From Mucilaginibacter sp. (lineage in GTDB: Bacteria > Bacteroidota > Bacteroidia > Sphingobacteriales > Sphingobacteriaceae), in contig JAUCSE010000026.1 in the NCBI GenBank assembly GCA_030445275.1, positions 31,072-95,071 on the forward strand: 64,000 nt of DNA. The letters run 5' to 3'. The notes beneath the pieces are model-generated. The model saw nothing but the letters and a program-made list of their open reading frames with translations, made no database searches and was not told the origin of the DNA. Made by a program: the position numbers and the translations under genes. Below are positions 48,256 through 57,676 of the stretch, in pieces. Positions within the stretch are counted from its first letter, which is position 1. The number at the start of each line of letters is the position of its first letter.

Positions 48256-51200
48256 TTGAAGAAATTTGGACGTATAGCCCTAAAAACCATACTCTGGATA
48301 ATCGCAAGCCTCATTTTCCTGGTGTTGCTTGTAGTTGTTTTAATACAGGTTCCGGCTGTACAAAATTTCGCCAAAGATAAAGCGGTCAATTTTTTACAAG
48401 ATAAAATACACACCAAAGTACAAATTGGCCATATCAGCCTTGGTTTGCCCAAATTGCTGGTGTTAGAAAATGTTTATTTTGAGGACCAGAAAAAAGATAC
48501 CCTGATAGCCGGTGACAAATTAAAGGTTGATATCAGCCTATTCAAGCTACTTGATAATAAGGTTGAGATCAATGAAATTAATTTACAGGGCGTTACCGCC
48601 AATGTAAACCGTGGCGCCGATAGCATCTTTAACTTCGATTACATTATCAAAGCTTTTGTCGGTGAGCAAAAGAAAGAGGTAAAACCCGAGGATACCACCT
48701 CCACCATGAAATTTTCTTTAGATAAGATCAACCTTGACAGGATCAATATCAAATATAAGGATGCCATTACCGGCAATGATGTAAAGTTTTTACTGGGCCA
48801 CTTTGACACCCGGATCAAAGACTTTGACATGGATAAAATGAAATTTACCATACCGAAGATTACCCTTTCCGATGTCAACGCGCGTATTATTCAAACACCG
48901 GTAGGTCCTGCACCTGTTGATACTGCCACTACCCCGCTCAACATGGATCTGAACTTAGGGGTAATCGATGTATCAAAAATAAGGGTTGATTATCAAAGCG
49001 CTGAAATGAATGCCAATGTTAACCTGAACAAGTTTTTGGTAGAGATGGATAAGATCGATCTCAAAAAACAAAAGGTGGGCATTAAAAGCATTGAGCTAAA
49101 TGATACCAAAGCGACCCTAAGCCTGGCCAAACCCAAAACCGTACAAAAGGCCATCGTAAAGGCAGCTAAAAAACTGGATACACTGGTTTCATCACCCCAA
49201 ACATCCAAATGGGCGGTTACATTAGGAAAAGTGAGCCTTGCTAATGACAACATCAAGTTTGATAATGAAGCTCAAAAAGCTATTGCCAAAGGCCTTGACT
49301 TTGGGCACATGGACATACACAACCTGAATGCCGAGGCCGAAAATATTGCTTACAGCCCCGATACCATTTCGGGTAAAATAAACGCCTTCGCTTTTAATGA
49401 AAAAAGCGGACTGAAGATCAACAAATTTCACACCGCATTCTTTTACGGGCCAACCAACGCCTATATGAACGATCTGCTGCTGGAGACCCCCCAAACCGTT
49501 CTGCAAAAATCAGTACAGGTAAGATACCCATCCATTGATGCCATCACTAAAAATATTGGCGCACTGGGCATCAATGCCAATCTGGATGGCAGTCGTCTGG
49601 GTTTAAAGGATGTGTTGCTGCTGATGCCCACCATGGCAACTATGGAGCCTTTTAAAAGTTCGCCGGGTACGGTTTTCAAAATAAACGGCAGGGTTAGCGG
49701 GCAGGTAAACAACCTTGATATCCCCAGCTTAGAAGTAAGCGGTTTAAGCAACACCCATATCAAGGCATCAGCCAAAATGAAGGGATTGCCGGATGTGAAT
49801 AAAGCATACTTTGACCTCAATATTGCCGATTTTACTACCAGCAGGAATGATATCACTAAACTGGCTCCGGCAGGCAGTATTCCATCCAATGTAAGTATCC
49901 CCGAAAACATGAACCTGAAGGGTACATTTAAAGGGAGTATGACCAACTTTGATACTAAAATGGGCCTGCGTTCCAGCTATGGCGCGGTTGACCTGGTTGC
50001 AGCTTTAAAAAATGGGCAGCACAAGGGCAGCGAAAGTTATACCGCCCACATCAAGGCTAATGATCTAAATATAGGCGCGTTAACTAAACAACCGCAAATG
50101 GTAGGCAAAATAACCATGACCGCCGATTTGAAAGGCACCAGCCTTGATCCTAAAAAAGCCAGCATCCAGTTTAATGGCAACCTGGTTAAAGCTTATGTTA
50201 AAGGCTATACCTATCAAAACCTTACGATCAAAGGCAGCTCCAGCAATGGTAATTATGCAGCCATTGCCAATATGAAGGACCCTAACATTAATTTCAGTCT
50301 GGATGCCAAGGCATACCTCAACAGGCAATATCCATCAATTAACGGTACGTTGTTAGTAGATAGCATCAATCTGCAAAAACTGAATTTTGTTAAGGATGAG
50401 ATGCGTTTTCACGGTAAACTGTATGCCAACATTCCCACCGCCGATCCTGACTATCTGAATGGCAATATTTTGGCTACCGATCTGCTGGTGGTAAACAAAG
50501 GGCAGCGTATACAACTGGATACCGTAAGCCTGATATCAACAGCCAATGCCGATAGCAGCACTATCCATTTAAAAACGCCTGTTTTAACCGCGAATATGGC
50601 TGGCAAATACAAGCTTACTCAAATAGCAGATGCATTGCAGGATGTGATCAATAAATATTTTAACACCGCGATAGCGGGTGGCCAGCAGGTGGCTGAAAAA
50701 AATCAAAAGTCAAAAGTCAAAGGTCTAAAGTCAAAACTCAGCACTCAAAACTCAGCACTCAAAACTCATTACTCCCCACAGCAATTTGCGTTTGATGCAC
50801 GATTGATTAAAACACCACTGCTTACCCAGTTTGCACCTGATCTGAAGCAGCTTGACCCGGTATTACTAAAAGGCAGTTTTAACAGTGAAACCGGCGAACT
50901 GATAGTTAACGGATCGATACCAAAAGTGGTTTATGGTACCAATACGATTAACAATGCCAAACTGGATATAAACACGGCCAACAATGCGCTGAATTATAAC
51001 TTTACTATTGATCAAATTAAGATTGGTTCATCGTTAGATCTGCTGTACACTAGCCTATCGGGCAAAGCTCAGGATAATAAACTAGACCTGAGCTTGCAGG
51101 TGCGCGATAAAGCCAAAAAAGAAAGATACCGCTTAGCAGGGGTACTCCATATTTTACCAAACGAGTACGAGTTTAGCTTTTTACAGGATGGCCTGCTGCT

Positions 51201-53457
51201 TGACTATACTAAATGGGCCGTTAATGCCGATAATTCTCTGCAATATGGCCCCAAAGGTATATTGGCACATAACTTTACCATTACCAACAGCAACCAGGTA
51301 CTCAGCGTTAACAGCAACCCACAAGAGTTTAATGCCCCGGTTACCGTAAGCTTCAATAACTTCAAGATTGAAACCCTTACAAAAATAGCCCAGCAGGATT
51401 CATTGTTAGTAGGTGGTACCATTAATGGCAAAGCCGAGATCAGCAATTTTGAGAAATCGCCATTAGTGACCGCAGCTATTGATGTGAACGATTTGAATTT
51501 TAAAGGTGACACCCTTGGTAACGTTGCCCTCAAGGTTAACAATCAAACCGAGAATGCCTATGCTGCCAACGTAAGCATCACCGGCAAAGGCAACCAGGTT
51601 GATCTGACTGGCTTGTACTACACCAATCCCGAAAGCAAATTCGACATGAACCTGAATATTACAAGCCTGAGCATGAAGAGCATCGAGGGATTTAGTTTTG
51701 GCAGCCTGCGCAATTCATCGGGCAATATCAGCGGACAGTTAAAAATAACAGGCACAACAGATGCCCCGGCGGTACGGGGCGATGTTCATTTTAATAAAGT
51801 TGGCTTCAATGTAGCTATGCTCAACTCCTACTTTAGTATGCCACAGGAGAGCATCACTTTTAATGACGAGGGCATTCGCTTTAATGATTTTACTCTAGTT
51901 GATTCGACCGGGAGCAAAGCCGTTGTGAGTGGCAGCATTTTTACCAAAACCTATACCGATTTTGCATTCGGACTGGATATCAATGCCCGTAACTTCAGAG
52001 TGATCAACTCAACCCAGGCCGATAATAAGCTGTATTACGGCAAACTGTTTGTGGACAGTCGTATCAAAATAAAGGGGAACATGACCAAACCCGTTGTTGA
52101 TGCCAACCTCACCGTAAATGAAAAAACAGATCTCACCATCGTATTACCAACTACCGACCCAAGCATTGAAGATCGGAAAGGTGTAGTGGTATTTATCAAT
52201 AAAAACGCCCCAAAAACAGACTCCATCCTTTTAGCCAAACGGCTCGATTCCCTAAAAAAATCGCAGGTTACCGGGATGGACGTATCCGCAACTATCAACG
52301 TAAATAAAAACGCAGCCTTTACCATTGTAATCGATGAATCCAATGGCGATGTGGTACACTTAAAAGGTGAAGCCAGCTTAAATGCCGGTATTGATCCCAG
52401 CGGAAAAATTAACCTGACGGGTACTTATGAAGTAAACTCAGGTTCATACAATCTGTCATACGCTACCGTAAAACGTAAGTTTAACTTTAAAAAGGGGAGC
52501 ACTATAGTATGGACCGGCGATCCAACAAGTGCCAATATTGATCTGACTGCCGTTTATGTAGCTAATGTACCTCCTATTGATCTGGTCGAAAATCAACTGA
52601 CGGGTAGCGAAAACCAGGTTCAGTACAAGCAAAAACTGCCATTTAACGTCAATCTGAAACTCAAAAACCAACTACTTACCCCCGAAATTAGTTTTGACAT
52701 TGTATTGCCCGACAGTACCTACACCGTATCAAGCGATGTGGTGAGTACCGTTAATACCCGTTTGGGCCAAGTACGGCAGGACCCTAATGAGATGAACAAA
52801 CAAGTGCTGGGTGTATTGGTATTGGGCCACTTTATTGGCGATAACCCATTACAGAGCCAGGGAGCAGGCTTTTCAGCCGAAGACATGGTGCGTAATAGCG
52901 TAAGCAGTTTGCTATCTGACCAATTGAACAGATTGGCGGGCAACCTGATAGAAGGGGTTGATTTGAATTTTGGTTTAACATCAGGCGAAGATTATTCATC
53001 AGGCACAGCAACCAACCGAACGGATCTGAATGTGGGCCTTTCCAAACGTTTCTTTAGTGACAGGCTCACGGTGAGCGTTGGTAATAATTTTAACCTGGAG
53101 GGTAATCAGCAAGGTCAAAAAGCCACCAATATTGCGGGTGATGTATCTGTAAATTATAAACTCAGTAAAGATGGCCGTTATGCCTTGCGTGCCTACCGCC
53201 GTGATGAATTTATTGTAATACAAGGCCAGATTATTGAAACAGGTTTAGGATTTACGCTTACGGTTGATTATAACCGTTTCAGTGAGATATTCCACAAGCG
53301 TACACAACAGGAGCGGGAAATGCGTCGCAAATATTTGCAGGAGGAGAAAGAAAAGAAACAGAAGCAGGATGATGCCACCAAAGTGCAGAATGATGCGGCA
53401 AAAGCAGAGGAACAGAAACAGCAGGAGCAAAAGAAACAAACTACCACTACAAATTAA
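48256..53457 (+). CDS. TamB-like inner-membrane/periplasmic bridge protein
   Basis: 1733-residue AsmA/TamB-type protein thought to form a long beta-groove that moves lipids or aids outer-membrane protein assembly. Residues 13-30 are a membrane helix (TILWIIASLIFLVLLVVV); the rest is beta-rich and periplasmic, and the last 400 residues carry the DUF490/TamB domain ending with SVNYKLSKDGRYALRAYRRDEF. The C-terminus is a charged Lys/Glu/Gln tail. The start is TTG (48256): no in-frame ATG lies upstream before a stop and the membrane helix follows at once. Residues about 816-840 are encoded by repeat DNA that interrupts the domain. The TamA/BamA-like gene follows 4 bp later. Confidence 0.85.
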   Translation: MKKFGRIALKTILWIIASLIFLVLLVVVLIQVPAVQNFAKDKAVNFLQDKIHTKVQIGHISLGLPKLLVLENVYFEDQKKDTLIAGDKLKVDISLFKLLDNKVEINEINLQGVTANVNRGADSIFNFDYIIKAFVGEQKKEVKPEDTTSTMKFSLDKINLDRINIKYKDAITGNDVKFLLGHFDTRIKDFDMDKMKFTIPKITLSDVNARIIQTPVGPAPVDTATTPLNMDLNLGVIDVSKIRVDYQSAEMNANVNLNKFLVEMDKIDLKKQKVGIKSIELNDTKATLSLAKPKTVQKAIVKAAKKLDTLVSSPQTSKWAVTLGKVSLANDNIKFDNEAQKAIAKGLDFGHMDIHNLNAEAENIAYSPDTISGKINAFAFNEKSGLKINKFHTAFFYGPTNAYMNDLLLETPQTVLQKSVQVRYPSIDAITKNIGALGINANLDGSRLGLKDVLLLMPTMATMEPFKSSPGTVFKINGRVSGQVNNLDIPSLEVSGLSNTHIKASAKMKGLPDVNKAYFDLNIADFTTSRNDITKLAPAGSIPSNVSIPENMNLKGTFKGSMTNFDTKMGLRSSYGAVDLVAALKNGQHKGSESYTAHIKANDLNIGALTKQPQMVGKITMTADLKGTSLDPKKASIQFNGNLVKAYVKGYTYQNLTIKGSSSNGNYAAIANMKDPNINFSLDAKAYLNRQYPSINGTLLVDSINLQKLNFVKDEMRFHGKLYANIPTADPDYLNGNILATDLLVVNKGQRIQLDTVSLISTANADSSTIHLKTPVLTANMAGKYKLTQIADALQDVINKYFNTAIAGGQQVAEKNQKSKVKGLKSKLSTQNSALKTHYSPQQFAFDARLIKTPLLTQFAPDLKQLDPVLLKGSFNSETGELIVNGSIPKVVYGTNTINNAKLDINTANNALNYNFTIDQIKIGSSLDLLYTSLSGKAQDNKLDLSLQVRDKAKKERYRLAGVLHILPNEYEFSFLQDGLLLDYTKWAVNADNSLQYGPKGILAHNFTITNSNQVLSVNSNPQEFNAPVTVSFNNFKIETLTKIAQQDSLLVGGTINGKAEISNFEKSPLVTAAIDVNDLNFKGDTLGNVALKVNNQTENAYAANVSITGKGNQVDLTGLYYTNPESKFDMNLNITSLSMKSIEGFSFGSLRNSSGNISGQLKITGTTDAPAVRGDVHFNKVGFNVAMLNSYFSMPQESITFNDEGIRFNDFTLVDSTGSKAVVSGSIFTKTYTDFAFGLDINARNFRVINSTQADNKLYYGKLFVDSRIKIKGNMTKPVVDANLTVNEKTDLTIVLPTTDPSIEDRKGVVVFINKNAPKTDSILLAKRLDSLKKSQVTGMDVSATINVNKNAAFTIVIDESNGDVVHLKGEASLNAGIDPSGKINLTGTYEVNSGSYNLSYATVKRKFNFKKGSTIVWTGDPTSANIDLTAVYVANVPPIDLVENQLTGSENQVQYKQKLPFNVNLKLKNQLLTPEISFDIVLPDSTYTVSSDVVSTVNTRLGQVRQDPNEMNKQVLGVLVLGHFIGDNPLQSQGAGFSAEDMVRNSVSSLLSDQLNRLAGNLIEGVDLNFGLTSGEDYSSGTATNRTDLNVGLSKRFFSDRLTVSVGNNFNLEGNQQGQKATNIAGDVSVNYKLSKDGRYALRAYRRDEFIVIQGQIIETGLGFTLTVDYNRFSEIFHKRTQQEREMRRKYLQEEKEKKQKQDDATKVQNDAAKAEEQKQQEQKKQTTTTN
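50701..50775 (+). repeat. Phrase-like repeat block inside the tamB coding region
   Basis: About 75 bp of words AAAAGTCAAAAGTC and two exact copies of AAAACTCAGCACTC lie in frame in tamB. They encode a basic, low-complexity stretch unlike the flanking beta-rich sequence. The same words occur in intergenic blocks at 30130-30236 and 33276-33420. Confidence 0.8.
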
Positions 53458-53461
53458 GCTT

Positions 53462-55726
53462 ATGATAAAACACTTTAGATATATCCTCATCGTATCCGTT
53501 TTACTAAGTGCCTGCAGTAATACCAAATACCTGGTGCCTGGTCAGAAACTGTATACCGGCGGTGAGGTAAAAATTCAGGATAAGGATATCAAAAAGAGTG
53601 ACGCTAAAGCATTAAAAACCGAACTGGAAGCTTTACTGCGCCCCAAACCTAATGGCGATATATTAGGTTTAAGGGTAAAGCTATGGATATATAATAAAAC
53701 CCGTACAAAAAAAACAAAGGGCCTTGCCCACTGGCTTAACACCAAATTTGGCGAACCTCCTGTTTTGGCAACCGTAGTTGATCTGGAAAAAAACAGCAAC
53801 ATCGTACAAAACAAATTGCAGAACGAAAGTTATTTCCAGGCGCAGGTTAGCGGTGATACTGTAAGTAAACCTAAAGGTAAAACGGCTAAAGCTGTATATA
53901 CTGTAGCAACAGGACCCGCATATAAAATAAGAAAGGTAACATTTCCACAGGGCAAAGGATCGGCCGATACTGCTGTAGCAGGTACATCCGCTCAAACATT
54001 TTTAAAGCCTGGCAATAATTACAATCTAGATGTTATTAAAAATGAACGCATACGAATTGACGCGCGCTTAAAGGAAGAAGGGTTTTATTACTTCTCTCCC
54101 GAAAACCTGATCATGCGGGTTGACAGCAATATAACCAATCACCAGGTTGATATAGCGGTAACCGTTAAAAGAAGCACAGCCGACAGGGCAAAAAACATAT
54201 ATACCATTGATAACATATACGTATACCCTAGCTATTCCCTGCGCGATACCTCTTTGATGTTGGATAAGGGCTTTAAGTACCGCTGGTACAATATTGTTGA
54301 AAAAAGAAAAACCGTTAATTCCTATATTTTTGCCAATACCGTTTTAATGCGCCCCGGCGAAGTATATAATCGCACCAATCATAACAACTCCTTGAACCGC
54401 TTTGTTAACCTGGGGCCATACAAATTTGTAAAGAATAGGTTTGAGGATGTATCAACCGATTCCTCAAAACTAAATGTGTTTTATTTTTTAACTCCCTATA
54501 AAAAGAAATCTCTGCAATTTGAAATACTCGGTCGTACCACATCGGCCAATTATACGGGTACACAGGTAAATATAAATTGGCTTAACCGTAATGCCTTTAA
54601 AGGTGGCGAAGCCTTAAAAGTAACCCTTTTTGGTAGTACAGATGTACAGTTTGGCGGCAACAATAATGGCTTTAACGTGTACCAGGCCGGTATACAAACC
54701 ACGCTATCGTGGCCGCGTTTTATCAGCCCGATATATCCTAAGGCCGATAATGCCTATATACCACATACAAACTTTACATTGGGTTATACCCTTGTTGATC
54801 GCCAAAAATTATACAGGTTAAATTCTTTTAATGCCTCGTTTGGTTACCAATGGAAAGAGTCTGTTCACCGTTCGCATGAGCTGAACATATTGAATGTAAT
54901 GTTTGTTAATCCGCAAAGTGTATCAAAGCTTTATTTGGATAGCATACAAAGCACCCACAACCCGGCTTTAAAGCATGTTATTGAAAAGCAGTTTACTTTG
55001 GGCCCTAGCTACGGCTATACCTTTACCAATACTACCGAAGATTACCGTACCAACACTATTTATTATAATGGCAAAGTAAGTTTATCAAACAATGTTTATG
55101 GTTTGGTTACCGGTGCCGATACTACAGCAGGTAAGGTAAAAACGCTTTTTGGAGCTGTGTTTAACCAATATGTGAAACTGGAAAACGAGCTCAGGTATTT
55201 CCACAAAATTGGGCTTAACAGTACATTTGCCAGCAGACTGATAGTTGGTGTTGGCTTACCTTACGGGAACTCTACCCAACTGCCCTACAGTCAGCAGTTT
55301 TTTATAGGCGGGCCAAACAGTTTACGTGGTTTCCAGGCACGCTCATTAGGCCCGGGTTCATACGATCCGCGAACCGATGTTAAAGCGGGTGATTTTCTGC
55401 CAGATGAATCTGGCGATATCAAGATTGAAGCAAATGTAGAGTATCGCCCAAAATTGTTCAGTATAGTACGCGGTGCCCTGTTTGTTGATGCGGGTAATAT
55501 TTGGCTGCTACATAACGGTGGGCGCCCGGGAGCAGCTTTTAGTAAAGATTTTATAAATAACCTTGCTGTTGATGCCGGTTTTGGTTTGCGCTTTGACTTG
55601 TCGGTATTGGTATTGCGTACCGATCTGGGTTACCCGCTTCGCACCCCATACTTGCCCGAAGGACAACGCTGGGGGTTTAATACGAGGTATGCTGTGTTTA
55701 ACCTCGCTATAGGATATCCGTTTTAA
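53462..55726 (+). CDS. TamA/BamA-like outer-membrane protein with lipobox
   Basis: 754-residue Omp85-superfamily protein that probably partners TamB. The ATG at 53462 gives a lipoprotein signal (ILIVSVLLSAC, Cys18); longer in-frame starts are translated tamB C-terminus. After the lipobox come POTRA-like repeats (GGEVKIQDKDIKKSDAKALKTELE; IDARLKEEGFYYFSPENLIMRVD) and then a 16-strand-type barrel ending in the Omp85 motif FFIGGPNSLRGFQARSLGPG and a terminal Phe (FNLAIGYPF). It lies 4 bp after tamB, the conserved tamB-tamA-like order in Bacteroidota. A lipid anchor on an Omp85 protein is plausible here because the lipobox is strong. Confidence 0.88.
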   Translation: MIKHFRYILIVSVLLSACSNTKYLVPGQKLYTGGEVKIQDKDIKKSDAKALKTELEALLRPKPNGDILGLRVKLWIYNKTRTKKTKGLAHWLNTKFGEPPVLATVVDLEKNSNIVQNKLQNESYFQAQVSGDTVSKPKGKTAKAVYTVATGPAYKIRKVTFPQGKGSADTAVAGTSAQTFLKPGNNYNLDVIKNERIRIDARLKEEGFYYFSPENLIMRVDSNITNHQVDIAVTVKRSTADRAKNIYTIDNIYVYPSYSLRDTSLMLDKGFKYRWYNIVEKRKTVNSYIFANTVLMRPGEVYNRTNHNNSLNRFVNLGPYKFVKNRFEDVSTDSSKLNVFYFLTPYKKKSLQFEILGRTTSANYTGTQVNINWLNRNAFKGGEALKVTLFGSTDVQFGGNNNGFNVYQAGIQTTLSWPRFISPIYPKADNAYIPHTNFTLGYTLVDRQKLYRLNSFNASFGYQWKESVHRSHELNILNVMFVNPQSVSKLYLDSIQSTHNPALKHVIEKQFTLGPSYGYTFTNTTEDYRTNTIYYNGKVSLSNNVYGLVTGADTTAGKVKTLFGAVFNQYVKLENELRYFHKIGLNSTFASRLIVGVGLPYGNSTQLPYSQQFFIGGPNSLRGFQARSLGPGSYDPRTDVKAGDFLPDESGDIKIEANVEYRPKLFSIVRGALFVDAGNIWLLHNGGRPGAAFSKDFINNLAVDAGFGLRFDLSVLVLRTDLGYPLRTPYLPEGQRWGFNTRYAVFNLAIGYPF

Positions 55727-55735
55727 TTAATTCTG

Positions 55736-55883
55736 AATTGTTGAATTAGTGAATTATTGAGTTTTATTAATTTTGAATCATGAGTTAGTGGATTATTGAT
55801 TTGAATGTTGATTTTTGCTTGATTAAATCAAAAATTAAACGCTTTTTAATTCAACAACTCAATAATTCACTAATTCAATAATT
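55736..55883 (+). repeat. Inverted repeat with 28-bp arms before the aspartic protease
   Basis: Arms 55736-55763 and 55856-55883 are reverse complements at 27 of 28 positions (core AATTAGTGAATTATTGAGTT). The right arm has no G on the coding strand and ends 4 bp before the ATG at 55888. It shares its words with the yqeY leader at 7491-7522. Confidence 0.85.
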
Positions 55884-55887
55884 ATAA

Positions 55888-56322
55888 ATGATTTCCATCC
55901 CGCTCCAGATCATTGACTTGCATGACGACGGCTTCCACCCCCTGCTTCAAATTACCTTATTTGGCAAAGCTTTTACCGTAGTACTTGATACAGGAGCCTC
56001 CAAGACCGCGTTTGACCGTACTGCTCTTTTCGAAGCCAATGAAGCTACCGATATATTGGCCAGCGACAGGCTATCAACGGGTTTGGGCACCAACAGCATG
56101 GAATCATTCACAGCCATTATCAGTGGCATGCTTATTGGCAGTTTGCCTATAGCCGATTTTGAGGTAGCTGTTTTAGATCTGTCGACCATCAACATAGCTT
56201 ACGCTCAGATGGGTCACCCGCAGGTATTAGGTGTTTTAGGTGGTGATATACTGATGAAATATAAAGCGGTGATTGATTATGGCAAGCAGGTGCTGAAATT
56301 AAAAAAGTCCCGCTTTAAATAA
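55888..56322 (+). CDS. Retropepsin-like aspartic protease
   Basis: 144-residue protein of the retroviral-type aspartic protease fold, which acts as a dimer with one catalytic Asp per subunit. The active-site triad is at 34-36 (VVLDTGASKTAFD), and the second conserved element is LGVLGGDILMKYKAVIDY. No signal peptide is seen, so it is probably cytosolic. The neighbours, a TamA-like gene upstream and a PadR pair on the other strand, give no functional hint. Its leader is the G-poor arm of a 28-bp inverted repeat, so translation may be influenced by that hairpin. Confidence 0.85.
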   Translation: MISIPLQIIDLHDDGFHPLLQITLFGKAFTVVLDTGASKTAFDRTALFEANEATDILASDRLSTGLGTNSMESFTAIISGMLIGSLPIADFEVAVLDLSTINIAYAQMGHPQVLGVLGGDILMKYKAVIDYGKQVLKLKKSRFK

Positions 56323-56393
56323 AGCATAGTTGGTTTATATTATTTGGTTGTTGGGTTTATCTCCTCTGCCGATACCCTCATTTTATAATCAGT

Positions 56394-57095
56394 TTAACGA
56401 ATATTAGCTATATACCAGCTTTTTGTTGCAATCATCTCTTTACAAAATCTTATGGTAGCTAAATTTAACCATGTAAATACGAACACTATCAAAATGAGGG
56501 CGGGAACCGGTAAATGGTTAAAAATATCCCAATGATATCCTCCATCACCGGGAATAAAATATTTGGGTATATTAATAAGCAGGTTGTAAAACGCTATTAA
56601 CAAAGTGCTTTGAACCATTATCTGTGTTTTTAAAATTGACTGTTTGCCCTTACTTGTTTTTATTTTTCCCCATAAAGATGTTGTGGCATAAAAGAAAGGC
56701 GAAATTGCCAATATGGTACATGCTGTTCTCAAAACCCCCTCTATCAATTTATTATCGGGTATCTTGAAACTTAGCACCAATACTATAATGATAAAGGCAA
56801 GCACTGGCCAGCTGAGGTAATGTTTGAAGCTTTGCATTTTTAGCTTCTCCACTTTTACGCAATATATTTTAGCCTGCTCAGTTGCCATATCCTCCACATC
56901 ATCATATCCACCAAAATGCGTATCAATTACCTGTTGGAACAATAGTTGGATAGATTGATGATCCCCGTTTTTTCGTTTTTCTTCTATCGCTGTAATGATA
57001 TGATCCAATATTTCATCATATATCTCCTGATATTTGATCTTACATGCTTTCATTTGATCATCTACCCAGTCCAGTTCTGCAGTTGTTAATATCAT
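56394..57095 (-). CDS. Multi-pass membrane protein coupled to PadR, function unknown
   Basis: 233-residue protein. The N-terminal 95 residues are soluble and charged (LDWVDDQMKACKIKYQEIYDEILDHIITAIEEKRKNGD), with a DEILDHI-type segment like those in PadR-associated permease-prefix or DUF1700-like proteins. The last 130 residues hold about four membrane helices. Its ATG overlaps the padR stop by 4 bp, so it is certainly cotranscribed and likely under PadR control. It may be the regulated effector or a partner of an efflux or lipid system, but no family is named with confidence. Confidence 0.7.
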   Translation of the reverse strand: MILTTAELDWVDDQMKACKIKYQEIYDEILDHIITAIEEKRKNGDHQSIQLLFQQVIDTHFGGYDDVEDMATEQAKIYCVKVEKLKMQSFKHYLSWPVLAFIIIVLVLSFKIPDNKLIEGVLRTACTILAISPFFYATTSLWGKIKTSKGKQSILKTQIMVQSTLLIAFYNLLINIPKYFIPGDGGYHWDIFNHLPVPALILIVFVFTWLNLATIRFCKEMIATKSWYIANIR

Positions 57096-57430
57096 TTCAT
57101 GGATGGTTTTAGGTTTAGTAATGTCTGTAATTGCTCAATAAAAGCCTGCGCTTCGCTTAGTTTGCTGGTTACTTCCTTACCGCCTTCTTCAGTTAAGCGA
57201 TAGTATTTACGCACCCGGTTATCAACTACCTGGGTAAAGGTTTCCAAAAAACCATCTGCCTCCAGCTTATGCAGCGCTGGGTATAAGGCTCCTTCGGTAA
57301 GTGTGATTTCGCCAACCGTAACCTCTTTTACCTTTTGAGTAATTTCATAGCCATACATTTCTGCATTGTCTTCCAGTAGTTTTAAAATAATGGTTTGCAG
57401 CGTTCCTTTTAGCAGTGGATTGGTACTCAT
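57092..57430 (-). CDS. PadR-family transcriptional repressor
   Basis: 112-residue winged-helix protein. Seen: LLKGTLQTIILKLLEDNAEMYGYEITQKVKE (recognition fold) and ITLTEGALYPALHKLEADGFLETFTQVVDNRVRKYYRLTEEGGKEV, the classic PadR signature, with a C-terminal dimer helix. Such proteins sense phenolics, drugs or antimicrobial peptides; the ligand here is unknown. A TATATTTG box ends 4 bp upstream of the ATG, and a perfect 13-5-13 palindrome lies just beyond it, consistent with self-repression. It overlaps the membrane gene by 4 bp. Confidence 0.93.
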   Translation of the reverse strand: MSTNPLLKGTLQTIILKLLEDNAEMYGYEITQKVKEVTVGEITLTEGALYPALHKLEADGFLETFTQVVDNRVRKYYRLTEEGGKEVTSKLSEAQAFIEQLQTLLNLKPSMK

Positions 57431-57434
57431 AAAT

Positions 57435-57442
57435 CAAATATA
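57435..57442 (-). promoter_or_regulatory. Candidate -7 box of padR
   Basis: The minus strand reads TATATTTG, matching TAnnTTTG, only 4 bp before the ATG at 57430, so the transcript may be nearly leaderless. Confidence 0.5.
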
Positions 57443-57449
57443 GTAATTA

Positions 57450-57480
57450 TTTATATACATAAGAAAATTATGTATATAAA
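57450..57480. promoter_or_regulatory. Perfect 31-bp palindrome, probable PadR operator
   Basis: Arms TTTATATACATAA (57450-57462) and TTATGTATATAAA (57468-57480) are perfect reverse complements around GAAAA. The palindrome begins 8 bp upstream of the -7 box and covers the -33 region, where binding would block RNA polymerase. It contains paired ACAT and ATGT half-sites, words typical of PadR boxes though with the reverse of the usual order. Confidence 0.65.
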
Positions 57481-57676
57481 TTCTAAAGCCTTACGCAAAT
57501 AATTATATCATCATTAATAATACATATCAAAATACAACAACCATAAATATTATAGTATATTAGTAAAACGTTTTATTAAATAAAAACCTATAATTAAATA
57601 TACAATCACCTAATTATTCAGAGCATATTCAATAATTAATACATATTTAATAACCTATCTAACCAAATCCTAAAGC

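Noticed and set aside
53264..53461. 66-residue N-terminal extension of the TamA-like frame into tamB
   Set aside because: It is the tamB C-terminus read in another frame; a lipobox signal starts at 53462.
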